Source: an uncultured Spartobacteria bacterium (GTDB lineage: Bacteria; Verrucomicrobiota; Verrucomicrobiia; Chthoniobacterales; JAATET01). From it: a DNA stretch of 7,176 bases. The notes below the pieces were generated by a model, which searched no databases, had not been told where the DNA came from, and saw nothing but the letters and a program-made list of their open reading frames with translations. A program made the position numbers and the translations under genes. The stretch spans positions 1-7,176 of the forward strand of contig CALGTD010000007.1 of NCBI GenBank assembly GCA_937901895.1, written 5' to 3'. Below, in pieces: positions 1 through 6,354 of the stretch (position 1 is the first letter of the stretch; each line of letters begins with the position of its first letter).

Positions 1-863
1 CGCCCTTGGCGGAGCAGCGTGAGGTGGGCACGGTGGAGATTCGGGGTCTCGGGGGACCAGCGCGGAGCGCCGGGCAGGCTGGCGTCGACTTCGATGAGTC
101 CGTCGTCAAGCAGTTGGGCGAGAGGCAACTCGCGCTCGGTGGCCTTGCGTCCGTCGGGGGAGAAAACCTCCAAGCGGACTGCGTCGGCGCCCGCCGCGTC
201 GCCGCGCAGCCGCGCGGATACGATGGCCATCTCGCCAGCGAGGCGGGGTTGAACGAAGAGCTCGTCGAGCCAGGCGGCGTTGCGACGCTCGAGGCTAATG
301 TGGCCCCAGACGCCGCCCCAAAAGCTGAAGAGATGGTCGGGAATATCGAGGCAGCCCATCAGCGGATCGACGTCGATTTGCTGCTCGGAGTTGACGCGAA
401 GGGTGATCACGGCGGCCTGGCCGGGCTGCACGTGCGGCGTGATGTCGAATTCGAACGCCGAGACGTAGCCGAGATGATAGCCGGCGAGGTGGCCGTTGAC
501 CCAGACTCGGACGTCGCGGTAAACGCCGCCGAAACGAAGAAAAAAACGTTGATCGGCGGAGGCGGAAGGCACGTCGATCGTGCGCTGATACCAGCCCTTG
601 CCGATGAAGTTGTTTCGCATCTTTTCGGTCTCGGGACCGAAGCCCTGCGCGTCCCACGCGCCCGGCACATTGATGGAGTGCGGCAATTTTTTTTCCGGAA
701 GGTGCCATCCCTCGGAATCGCCGACGCTGTCCGGATCGAGTTGGAAAGACCATTGGCCGTCGAGCGAGAGCGTCTGGCGCGGCGAGTTGTCGGCGGCTCG
801 CAGCATCACGGCGAAGGTGAGAAAAAATGCGAGTAGAGCGGGATGTTTGAGTAGGCGGATCAT
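1..863 (-). CDS. GH2-type secreted glycosidase, N-terminal part (cut by left edge)
   Basis: The reading frame opens at ATG 863 and runs off the left edge after 287 codons with no stop. Residues 1 to about 23 form a Sec signal (basic MIRLLK, hydrophobic core, likely cleavage near LRA/ADNS). Residues about 30-195 match the jelly-roll sugar-binding domain of glycoside hydrolase family 2: VPGAW (66-70), GKGWYQRTIDVP (88-99), GGVYRDVRVWVNG (112-124) and FWGGVWGHISL (181-191). Residues about 197-287 look like the immunoglobulin-like middle domain and end with the family's W-S-P-E-T-P-N-L segment (269-276). The catalytic barrel would lie outside the window, so specificity (beta-galactosidase, beta-glucuronidase, beta-mannosidase) and even activity cannot be stated; an inactive sugar-binding relative is possible. 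It begins 39 bases after the preceding gene's stop, so co-transcription is likely. No Shine-Dalgarno sequence precedes the ATG; the start was chosen because it gives a complete signal peptide. Confidence 0.88.
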   Translation of the reverse strand, partial: MIRLLKHPALLAFFLTFAVMLRAADNSPRQTLSLDGQWSFQLDPDSVGDSEGWHLPEKKLPHSINVPGAWDAQGFGPETEKMRNNFIGKGWYQRTIDVPSASADQRFFLRFGGVYRDVRVWVNGHLAGYHLGYVSAFEFDITPHVQPGQAAVITLRVNSEQQIDVDPLMGCLDIPDHLFSFWGGVWGHISLERRNAAWLDELFVQPRLAGEMAIVSARLRGDAAGADAVRLEVFSPDGRKATERELPLAQLLDDGLIEVDASLPGAPRWSPETPNLHRAHLTLLRQG

Positions 864-902
864 TTTCAAGCGGTGTTAAAAGGAATGCGGGCAGCTCGGG
901 GA
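864..902 (-). other. Short intergenic spacer
   Basis: These 39 bases separate the stop of the GH67N-like gene from the start of the GH2 gene. No purine-rich ribosome binding site, T-tailed hairpin or promoter was seen. The spacing supports co-transcription. Confidence 0.5.
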
Positions 903-3233
903 TTAGCGGCGGGAGCCGGCGTGTTGCGCGAGATAGGCGTTCATCTTTTCGATTTCGCGGGTCATGTGTTCGATCTGAAAGGCGATGCCCTTCTCGGAAA
1001 GGCCCGAGCGGGTGAGCGTCGGCGTTAACGCCGAGAAGCGAAGCATCAGGTCGATGAACTCGGTGCGGATGCGGATGTCCTCGCGGAGGACATCGTGATA
1101 GGCGCGCTCCTTGGCGGCCACGGTGGAGGAGTCGTGCGCCTGTTTGGCGGCCTCGATCTCTTTCAGGAGGTGGTAGGCCTCGAGCATGTTGACGCGCAAA
1201 CGGCAGTAAGCTTCCGCAATCGCGATCGGCCCGTGATTCAGTTCGGCGTATTGCTTCTTCGTCGGGACACCGACCTCCGTGTAGTAAGCGAAGTCGATGG
1301 AGGAAAGGGCGTCGGCCTGCTCGATCGCCTGGCGGCTGAGTTCGGCGGCTTTGGTCAAATGAACGCGTTGTGTGCGGAACTTCTCGAGGAATTCCTTCGA
1401 CTTGTAGCGGTTGAAGCCCTCCGCGCGGAACGGTTCGACGCGGATGAAGATGTCCATGGTGTCGTCGTAGTATTTGACGATCTCCGGCAGGGGCGCCCGG
1501 TCATTGGTGAAGTAAGAGAAGCCGAGGCCGAGATGGGTCTGGCTGCCGCAAAGCGGGTGTTGCACGAGGTCGTTCCAGACCTCCATGCCGCTTTGGATTT
1601 CGCGCCAGGCGTCATACATCAACTTGCCGGCGTCGTCCCCGAACTGACGTTGGGCGAGGTCGCTAATGAAGCGTTCCGGATCCTGAGAGGGGTTCCACAG
1701 GAACTCCTTTTCGACGAGCGCGTTGATCTGGTTGAAGTAGGGGATGGGACCGGTGCCGCTGTAGTGACGGACATTCCAACGCGTGAGCTTCTTCACCGCG
1801 TCGGCCACTTGAAACGGATAGGGCAGACCATTGGGAACGACCTCGTGCGCGTTCGCCGCGTAGATCGCATGGAAAGCAGCCCCTTTCTCCGCGGACACTT
1901 CCTGAAGCATCTGGAACTCCGAGCCGCCCGGTTGCACGGCGTCGGAGATCATCACGTCGTGATCACCGTTCTTCACGCCATAGGCCAAGGCGCTGTATTC
2001 GCGCGAGGTGCGGACGAGTTTCTCGGCCTGTTCGTCGTGGAAGTGGGAGATCCAGTGAATAAATTTGAAGTCGGCGCGGACCGCGCGGGCTTCTTGCGCG
2101 ATCAGATCCGTGAGTATCGCCTGGGTTTCCCAAGGGTGCGGCGTATCCGGTGGCGAATCGTGGCAGACGGCCTCGCAACGGGGGCAGAGACCGGGCGTGC
2201 AGAGCCAGGAATTGCCGTCGAGATTGTAGAAGAGAAAGCCCTTCACGGCGGGGTATTCGCGGACGAACTTGCCGACGAGACTCCGGTAATGCTGTTGCAC
2301 GATCGGACTGCTCACGCAGAGCGTGCGATCCTTGCCTTCGGCATCGCCGCCCCACGGGCGCTTGACGGTGCCGAGCGCTTCGGCCGGATAGTCGCCGATC
2401 TCCGCGGCGACGCGGGGAAGCAGCGGCTCCCAGAGCATGATGTGGTAGTCGATCCCGTATTTTTGGAACAGCGCCGAGATGGTGGAGATACGGTGCTGCA
2501 GCGCGGCGTTGGGGAGTTTTTGAAAAGGGAAAATGTCGCTCGTGACAAAGCGTGTGAGTTCCCAGGATTCGCCGCCGCCATCGATGCAGCCGTTCATGCC
2601 GAGGCGCGCGTAGTATTCTACTTTCTCCTCGGTCAGCTCGCGGTAGGAGGACGGATGGTCGGTGGTGAGGAACGGAGCGAGGAAGGTATAACGCGAAGAC
2701 ACCTCGGGCACTTTTCGGAGGTTCAGCGGCTCGCCCGAGGATCCGCGGACGAAATCCTCGAAAGCGAAGACGCCGTAGAGAACGCCGCGCTGGTTTGCGC
2801 CGGCGATCGCGATTTCCGATCCGATTTGCCTCAGATGAAAACCATCGGCCTCGCTGGATACATTGCGCAGTTCGAGTTGCCCGCGATCTCCCCAACCGGC
2901 AAGGGGTTTTAGATTTGATTCCCGTCCGAGGAGGAAGCGCCGGTTTCCGCTCGAGCGGGATTCGGAGACGATACGAATCGCGAGTCCTCCCTTGTGGAGA
3001 AAGCGCTGAAGAACTTCCGCGGCGGTGCGCTCAACAAGGTCGGGTTCGTCGCCCAGGACGATCTCGAACGTGGCGTCGATGCCGAGGCGACGCAGGTTGG
3101 ATTGAACCGAGGCGACCTCGGGTGAGGAATTGGGATTTTGCTGCGTCCCGATTTTCGCCGACGCGGCCGTCGACCAGGGCACGAGCGCGGCCACGCAGAG
3201 TGTAATCAGAGCAGCGAAGCGGGTGATTTTCAT
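903..3233 (-). CDS. Secreted glycosidase-like protein, GH67/GH20-type N-terminal domain plus predicted TIM barrel
   Basis: This is a 776-residue exported protein. Residues 1-26 are a signal peptide (MKITRF, hydrophobic stretch, cleavage likely after ASA). Residues about 45-165 resemble the alpha/beta domain that precedes the barrel in GH67 alpha-glucuronidases and GH20 hexosaminidases: a conserved LGDEPDLVERTAAEVLQRFL-type helix near 60-79 and the diagnostic GVLYGVFAFEDF at 150-161. Residues about 180-510 look like a TIM barrel, with acidic candidates E222 (GGGESWE), E269 (MLWEPLLP) and D339 (FYNLDGNSW). Residues 345-358 hold a C-x4-C-x2-C-x3-C-H cluster. EKEFLWNPSQDPERF (508-522) with the following FGDDAGKLMYDAW (531-543) is typical of DUF4838/GH67-like proteins; the rest is helical. 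The catalytic pair cannot be fixed by eye, so the reaction is unassigned; uronic-acid or hexosamine glycosidase activity is plausible. It sits between the phosphodiesterase and the GH2 gene. The start is the only one giving a full signal peptide. Confidence 0.8.
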   Translation of the reverse strand: MKITRFAALITLCVAALVPWSTAASAKIGTQQNPNSSPEVASVQSNLRRLGIDATFEIVLGDEPDLVERTAAEVLQRFLHKGGLAIRIVSESRSSGNRRFLLGRESNLKPLAGWGDRGQLELRNVSSEADGFHLRQIGSEIAIAGANQRGVLYGVFAFEDFVRGSSGEPLNLRKVPEVSSRYTFLAPFLTTDHPSSYRELTEEKVEYYARLGMNGCIDGGGESWELTRFVTSDIFPFQKLPNAALQHRISTISALFQKYGIDYHIMLWEPLLPRVAAEIGDYPAEALGTVKRPWGGDAEGKDRTLCVSSPIVQQHYRSLVGKFVREYPAVKGFLFYNLDGNSWLCTPGLCPRCEAVCHDSPPDTPHPWETQAILTDLIAQEARAVRADFKFIHWISHFHDEQAEKLVRTSREYSALAYGVKNGDHDVMISDAVQPGGSEFQMLQEVSAEKGAAFHAIYAANAHEVVPNGLPYPFQVADAVKKLTRWNVRHYSGTGPIPYFNQINALVEKEFLWNPSQDPERFISDLAQRQFGDDAGKLMYDAWREIQSGMEVWNDLVQHPLCGSQTHLGLGFSYFTNDRAPLPEIVKYYDDTMDIFIRVEPFRAEGFNRYKSKEFLEKFRTQRVHLTKAAELSRQAIEQADALSSIDFAYYTEVGVPTKKQYAELNHGPIAIAEAYCRLRVNMLEAYHLLKEIEAAKQAHDSSTVAAKERAYHDVLREDIRIRTEFIDLMLRFSALTPTLTRSGLSEKGIAFQIEHMTREIEKMNAYLAQHAGSRR

Positions 3234-3305
3234 GAGCGGGAAGCGGGGAGCACGCGCGCTCGGGGGTGCTGGCTGGTGGCGGACACTGACGCGAAACGCG
3301 GACGA
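3234..3305 (-). other. Intergenic spacer between phosphodiesterase and GH67N-like genes
   Basis: These 72 bases contain no ribosome binding site; the 20 or so bases before the downstream ATG are pyrimidine-rich. Only weak short inverted repeats are present (AGCAC/GTGCT, and CGCG either side of a three-base loop), with no T-tract. I do not call a terminator or promoter here. Confidence 0.4.
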
Positions 3306-4532
3306 CTAGGGTTCGCGGGCCTTTGGCACGCTGTCGGCAGCGGTCGGCTTCGAACTTACCTTGAATTCGACGAAGGCGTGTTTACCCGGTGCTACGACGG
3401 CATTCATCACCTCGAAGCGAAGCACGGCGTCGGAGAGGCGCTCGCGGAGTTTCACCTGCACCGGGATCGAGCCGTGTGCGGGGATGACGAACGTGTCGCT
3501 CTGGTTGTGGAACCGATAGTCGGACGCGTTGCGCACGATGAACTCTGCATCCGTCGAATTGTGAAGTTCGAGGTTAAGGATCGAGGTTTTCGGCAGATAC
3601 GCGAAGTGCGCGGTTTCCCACTCGAAACCGAGACTCTTTACCGTGATCGAGGCATTGAGCAGCGGGACGAGCCATTGCTCGCGGCCGATGAGGGTGTTTT
3701 TCCACCAGACAACGGTGCGGCGATCGAGCATCGCTTCCTTGAGCGATGCCGGGGTTTTTTCGCGGGCGAAAACGAAGGTGACGGGGCGGTGTTTGCGGTC
3801 GACACCGGGATACCACCAGTCGATGGGCGCGTGAATATCCGAGGCGCCGACCATCGTGAGATTGTAGTCGAGCGCGATCTGGACCGCCTCGTCGTAGTAT
3901 TCGTCACCGTTGGCGACTTCGATACCTTGGATGAGGCCTTCGTCGAGGAGCGCCTTGTGCAAAGGGGTCACCCGTCCGATGCCATCGGGTGTCTGACGAG
4001 CCCAGCCTGGATGATTCCAGGTTACGAAGGCCTTCTGGCGCGCGGCTTCGCGCAGCACCTCGACGACATCGTCCTTTTTCAACAGATTGGCGTCCTCGAG
4101 GAAGATGGCGTTGATATGGCCCGGTTCATCCTTCTCGGGCGGCATGAGCCGGGTGATTTCGGCCGCGCGCAGCACGATCAGCCCGCGTTCGGCGGCGCCC
4201 TGCGACGCGATGTCAAAGCTGCGGTTTTGATCTGGAAACGGCACATCCGTGCGATGCGGGTTCCATTCGAGGTGGTCGGTGATCGCGATGGCCCCGAGAT
4301 CTTCGCGCAACGCCTCTTCGACGCGCATGTTGGGCCAAACCTTTCCGTCGGAGAAGACCGTGTGGATGTGAAAGTCTCCCTTGATTGTGTGATACCCGGG
4401 GATGTCGGGGAACTTGATGCGCCGGTCACCGAAAACCGGATACGGATCGGACGCGCCCGCCAAGGGCGAAGCGAAGCAGACGAGCAGGGCAAATCGGACG
4501 ATGGGGGCGAGGACGGGAAGGGACGGTTTCAT
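3306..4532 (-). CDS. Secreted PHP-domain phosphodiesterase, Sb-PDE-like family
   Basis: This 408-residue protein has a signal peptide (residues 1 to about 27, cleavage near LAGA/SDP) and then a PHP metallohydrolase domain. Metal ligands expected of the PHP fold are all visible: H55 and H57 in GDFHIHTVFSDG, D62, D86-H87 in ITDH, E125 in AAEITR, H139 in GHINAIF, H174 in WNHPGW, and D232/H234 in GASDIH. This set supports a multi-metal phosphoesterase active site. The wording around the motifs (VWPNMRVEEALRE, EITRLMPP, GIEVANGDEYYDEA, RRTVVWWKNTLIG) is that of the Sb-PDE type, named after a Sphingobium organophosphate diesterase; members are common as exported proteins in Bacteroidota and Verrucomicrobiota. 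Residues about 290-395 form a beta-rich C-terminal extension, probably a small Ig-like domain. The physiological substrate is unknown. Placement between a sulfatase and glycosidases suggests a phosphodiester on a glycan or a glycan fragment, which is inference. No ribosome binding site precedes the ATG. Confidence 0.88.
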   Translation of the reverse strand: MKPSLPVLAPIVRFALLVCFASPLAGASDPYPVFGDRRIKFPDIPGYHTIKGDFHIHTVFSDGKVWPNMRVEEALREDLGAIAITDHLEWNPHRTDVPFPDQNRSFDIASQGAAERGLIVLRAAEITRLMPPEKDEPGHINAIFLEDANLLKKDDVVEVLREAARQKAFVTWNHPGWARQTPDGIGRVTPLHKALLDEGLIQGIEVANGDEYYDEAVQIALDYNLTMVGASDIHAPIDWWYPGVDRKHRPVTFVFAREKTPASLKEAMLDRRTVVWWKNTLIGREQWLVPLLNASITVKSLGFEWETAHFAYLPKTSILNLELHNSTDAEFIVRNASDYRFHNQSDTFVIPAHGSIPVQVKLRERLSDAVLRFEVMNAVVAPGKHAFVEFKVSSKPTAADSVPKAREP

Positions 4533-4657
4533 AGTGGGGGAGGGAACGACTTCGACTCGGCCACCTGCGAGGATGTCACAACGGCGGGAGGATTCGCTAC
4601 GTGGATGCGCTCAAAGGCTGGCACTCTTTACTCATTTGCCGCGTGTTCCCGGCACGC
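4533..4657 (-). other. Intergenic region downstream of the sulfatase
   Basis: These 125 bases are the largest gap in the window. Just after the sulfatase stop there is a weak 5-bp inverted repeat (GCGTG/CACGC) without a T-run, so a terminator is not supported. No convincing -35/-10 pair was found, though the length leaves room for a promoter driving the phosphodiesterase gene. The 18 bases before that gene's ATG are pyrimidine-rich. Confidence 0.4.
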
Positions 4658-6271
4658 TCACAGGGCGGGCGGGAGAGATGATTCTGCGCTGACGCGGGTG
4701 TCGTCATGCCAAGCCTGCCATCGGGCGGCCAGATCCTGAACGACGTCGCGATGCTGGTCCGCGAGATTCGTCGTCTCGGTGCCGTCGTGCAGCAGGTCGA
4801 AGAGTTCCCATGGATCGTCGTTGCCCTTGCTCACGATCTTCCAATTGCCCGCACGCAGAGCGCGGTGCCGCGGCGCTTGCCAGGCGAGGAACGCCGGGTC
4901 AGGGCGCGTGCCGCCCTTCAGGATCGGCAGTAGGCTGCGTCCGTCGAGGGGCAGTGGACGACGATTCCCGTCCAGTTCGGTGGGATATGTGCCGCCGGCA
5001 ATCTCCAGAAATGTCGGCATGAAATCAAAAACGTGACCGACCTCTGACGTGATTCGCCCAGGTGTGCGGATGGTCGCCGGCCACCAGGCAATCAACGGTG
5101 TGCGAATGCCGCCTTCGTAGCCGGTGAGTTTCAGGTCGCGAAAGGGAGTGTTGCTGGCGAGCGCCCACGCGGGGCCGTAGGCAAAGAACGTGTCCGCTGG
5201 CCCGGGGAGATTGTCGGGACCACTGCCGGGTTTGATGATGCGGCCGTTACGGGCCCAAGTGCGGTTGGCTTCGGCGTCCGGAGCGAAGCCGAACATCCCG
5301 TCAACCGGGACCATGCCGCCGTCATGGGCCGCGCCGTTGTCGGAGACGAAGAGGACGAGCGTGTTGTTCAGTTGGCCCGATTTTTCGAGTGCTTCGAGAA
5401 TGAGGCCTGTGCTGCGATCGATGGACGCGACCTGGGCGGCATACGCTGCCATGCGCTCGGTCTGCCAGTCGCGATGGTCGTCGTCCTCCCAGTGGGGGAG
5501 TTGCTCGAGACGCGGGGAAAGCGGCCACGTAGACGGAATAAGACCGAGAGCTCTCTGCCGGGCCAGGCGGGCCTGACGCAGGTCGTCCCAGCCACGCTGA
5601 TACCGAGCGCGGTGCGGTGCGATGTCGGCTTCGCGCGCATGCAGCGGCCAGTGCGGGGCAATGTGTGCGACGTAGAGGAAGAACGGTTGACGCGCCGTTT
5701 CGGGGCGGGCCGCGGCATCGCGGAGAAAGCGCAGCGCATGTTCGGTCAGTGCGTCGGTGAGATAGAAATCTTCGGGCAGGGTGTAACGTTCGCCGTCGAG
5801 GAAGAAGGGATTGTCTCGCACTTCGTCGTAGTAGCTGATGATCGCGGATGTCATCGGCCCAAAGAAGCGGTCGAAGCCGCGGTGAACCGGGAGATCCGGA
5901 TCCTGCCATTTGCCGACCATCATCGTGTGATAGTTGGCGCGTTGCAGCGCTTCACCGAGAGTGAGGCTGCGAGAATAGTCGGTGGGTTCGTTCCAGTGTC
6001 GACCGGAATGACCAACGCGCTGCGCATAGAGTCCGGTGAGCAGTGAGGCGCGAGAGGGACCGCAAACCGAGTTGTTGTAGAACTGGGTGAAACGCATCCC
6101 GCCGGCGGCGAGGCGATCCAGGTTCGGCGTCGGGATTTCGCCGCCATAACAGCCGAGATCCGACCACCCGAGGTCGTCGGCCAGAATGAGCACGATATTG
6201 GGCCGGGTGTCTCCGGTGCCGCCGCGGGCAACCGGGATAAGCGCGGCCAGGATCAGGAGAAGCCGCAACAT
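4658..6271 (-). CDS. Secreted type I (formylglycine-dependent) sulfatase with altered GKWH motif
   Basis: This 537-residue protein hydrolyses sulfate esters if active. From the chosen start, residues 1 to about 17 are a signal peptide (MLRLLLILAALIPVARG). The sulfatase fold follows at once: PNIVLILADDLGWSDLG with metal-binding D32-D33, then the CxPSR signature C70-G-P-S-R74, whose cysteine is converted to formylglycine. PHWPL places H207 as the usual active-site histidine; SDNG supplies D311-N312 as metal ligands, and FRDLK followed by EGGIRTP gives K381. In the normally invariant GKWH motif K121 is kept, but the histidine is Gln (GKWQDPDLPVHRGFD), apparently with a few residues lost before the HRGFD block. 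The open frame extends 28 codons further, to an ATG at 6355 overlapping the upstream stop, but that stretch is charged, blocks the signal peptide from being N-terminal, and spans a strong hairpin, so 6271 is preferred. The subfamily and substrate cannot be assigned; context suggests a sulfated polysaccharide. Confidence 0.9.
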   Translation of the reverse strand: MLRLLLILAALIPVARGGTGDTRPNIVLILADDLGWSDLGCYGGEIPTPNLDRLAAGGMRFTQFYNNSVCGPSRASLLTGLYAQRVGHSGRHWNEPTDYSRSLTLGEALQRANYHTMMVGKWQDPDLPVHRGFDRFFGPMTSAIISYYDEVRDNPFFLDGERYTLPEDFYLTDALTEHALRFLRDAAARPETARQPFFLYVAHIAPHWPLHAREADIAPHRARYQRGWDDLRQARLARQRALGLIPSTWPLSPRLEQLPHWEDDDHRDWQTERMAAYAAQVASIDRSTGLILEALEKSGQLNNTLVLFVSDNGAAHDGGMVPVDGMFGFAPDAEANRTWARNGRIIKPGSGPDNLPGPADTFFAYGPAWALASNTPFRDLKLTGYEGGIRTPLIAWWPATIRTPGRITSEVGHVFDFMPTFLEIAGGTYPTELDGNRRPLPLDGRSLLPILKGGTRPDPAFLAWQAPRHRALRAGNWKIVSKGNDDPWELFDLLHDGTETTNLADQHRDVVQDLAARWQAWHDDTRVSAESSLPPAL

Positions 6272-6354
6272 CGCGCGCACGTTGAACAACCCAAGCTTCG
6301 GGCGAACGGGCCCCCGGCGGTCATCACGTGACCGCCTGGGGCCGATCATGGTCA
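6272..6354 (-). other. Intergenic leader between oxidoreductase and sulfatase genes
   Basis: This 83-base gap, assuming the sulfatase starts at 6271, is mostly occupied by a long inverted repeat. The bases directly before the ATG (CAACGTGCGCGCG) contain no Shine-Dalgarno sequence. An 8-base direct repeat, TGATGACC on the minus strand, occurs at 6357-6350 (spanning the oxidoreductase stop) and again inside the hairpin at 6326-6319. Confidence 0.55.
6309..6343 (-). repeat. Strong inverted repeat (hairpin), possible transcript-processing or attenuation element
   Basis: Two 15-base arms (6309-6323 and 6329-6343) pair with a single mismatch around a 5-base loop. On the minus strand the first arm is GGCCCCAGGCGGTCA and the second TGACCGCCGGGGGCC. 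The stem is very GC-rich and begins 11 bases after the oxidoreductase stop codon, where a terminator or 3'-end stabiliser would sit. No T-tract follows on either strand, so a classical intrinsic terminator is not supported; a partial terminator, an mRNA stabiliser that sets different expression of the flanking genes, or a protein-binding palindrome (it includes TCACGTGA at 6324-6331) are alternatives. Confidence 0.7.

Noticed and set aside
6..836. 276-codon open frame on the plus strand
   Set aside because: It is antisense to the GH2 N-terminal domain, whose family motifs are clear on the minus strand.
1095..2912. 605-codon open frame on the plus strand
   Set aside because: It lies fully antisense to the GH67N-like gene, which has a signal peptide and recognisable motifs. 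The plus-strand translation has no signal, no domain pattern and a composition rich in Val, Arg, Gly, Asp and Glu, as expected from the complement of a GC-rich gene.
4619..4640. Sigma-54-like promoter (TGGCAC ... TTGC) on the plus strand
   Set aside because: The distance between the GG and GC elements is 16 bases instead of 10, and it points away from every gene in the window.
4640..4657. Terminator after the sulfatase
   Set aside because: Only a 5-bp stem (GCGTG/CACGC) with no following T-run on the minus strand; too weak to call.
3138..4739. 533-codon open frame on the plus strand
   Set aside because: It spans the phosphodiesterase gene, both its flanking gaps and the ends of two neighbours in antisense. 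It shows no family motif and crosses three gene boundaries, so it is a high-GC shadow frame.
5324..6046. 240-codon open frame on the plus strand
   Set aside because: It is antisense to the sulfatase core and encodes no recognisable motif.
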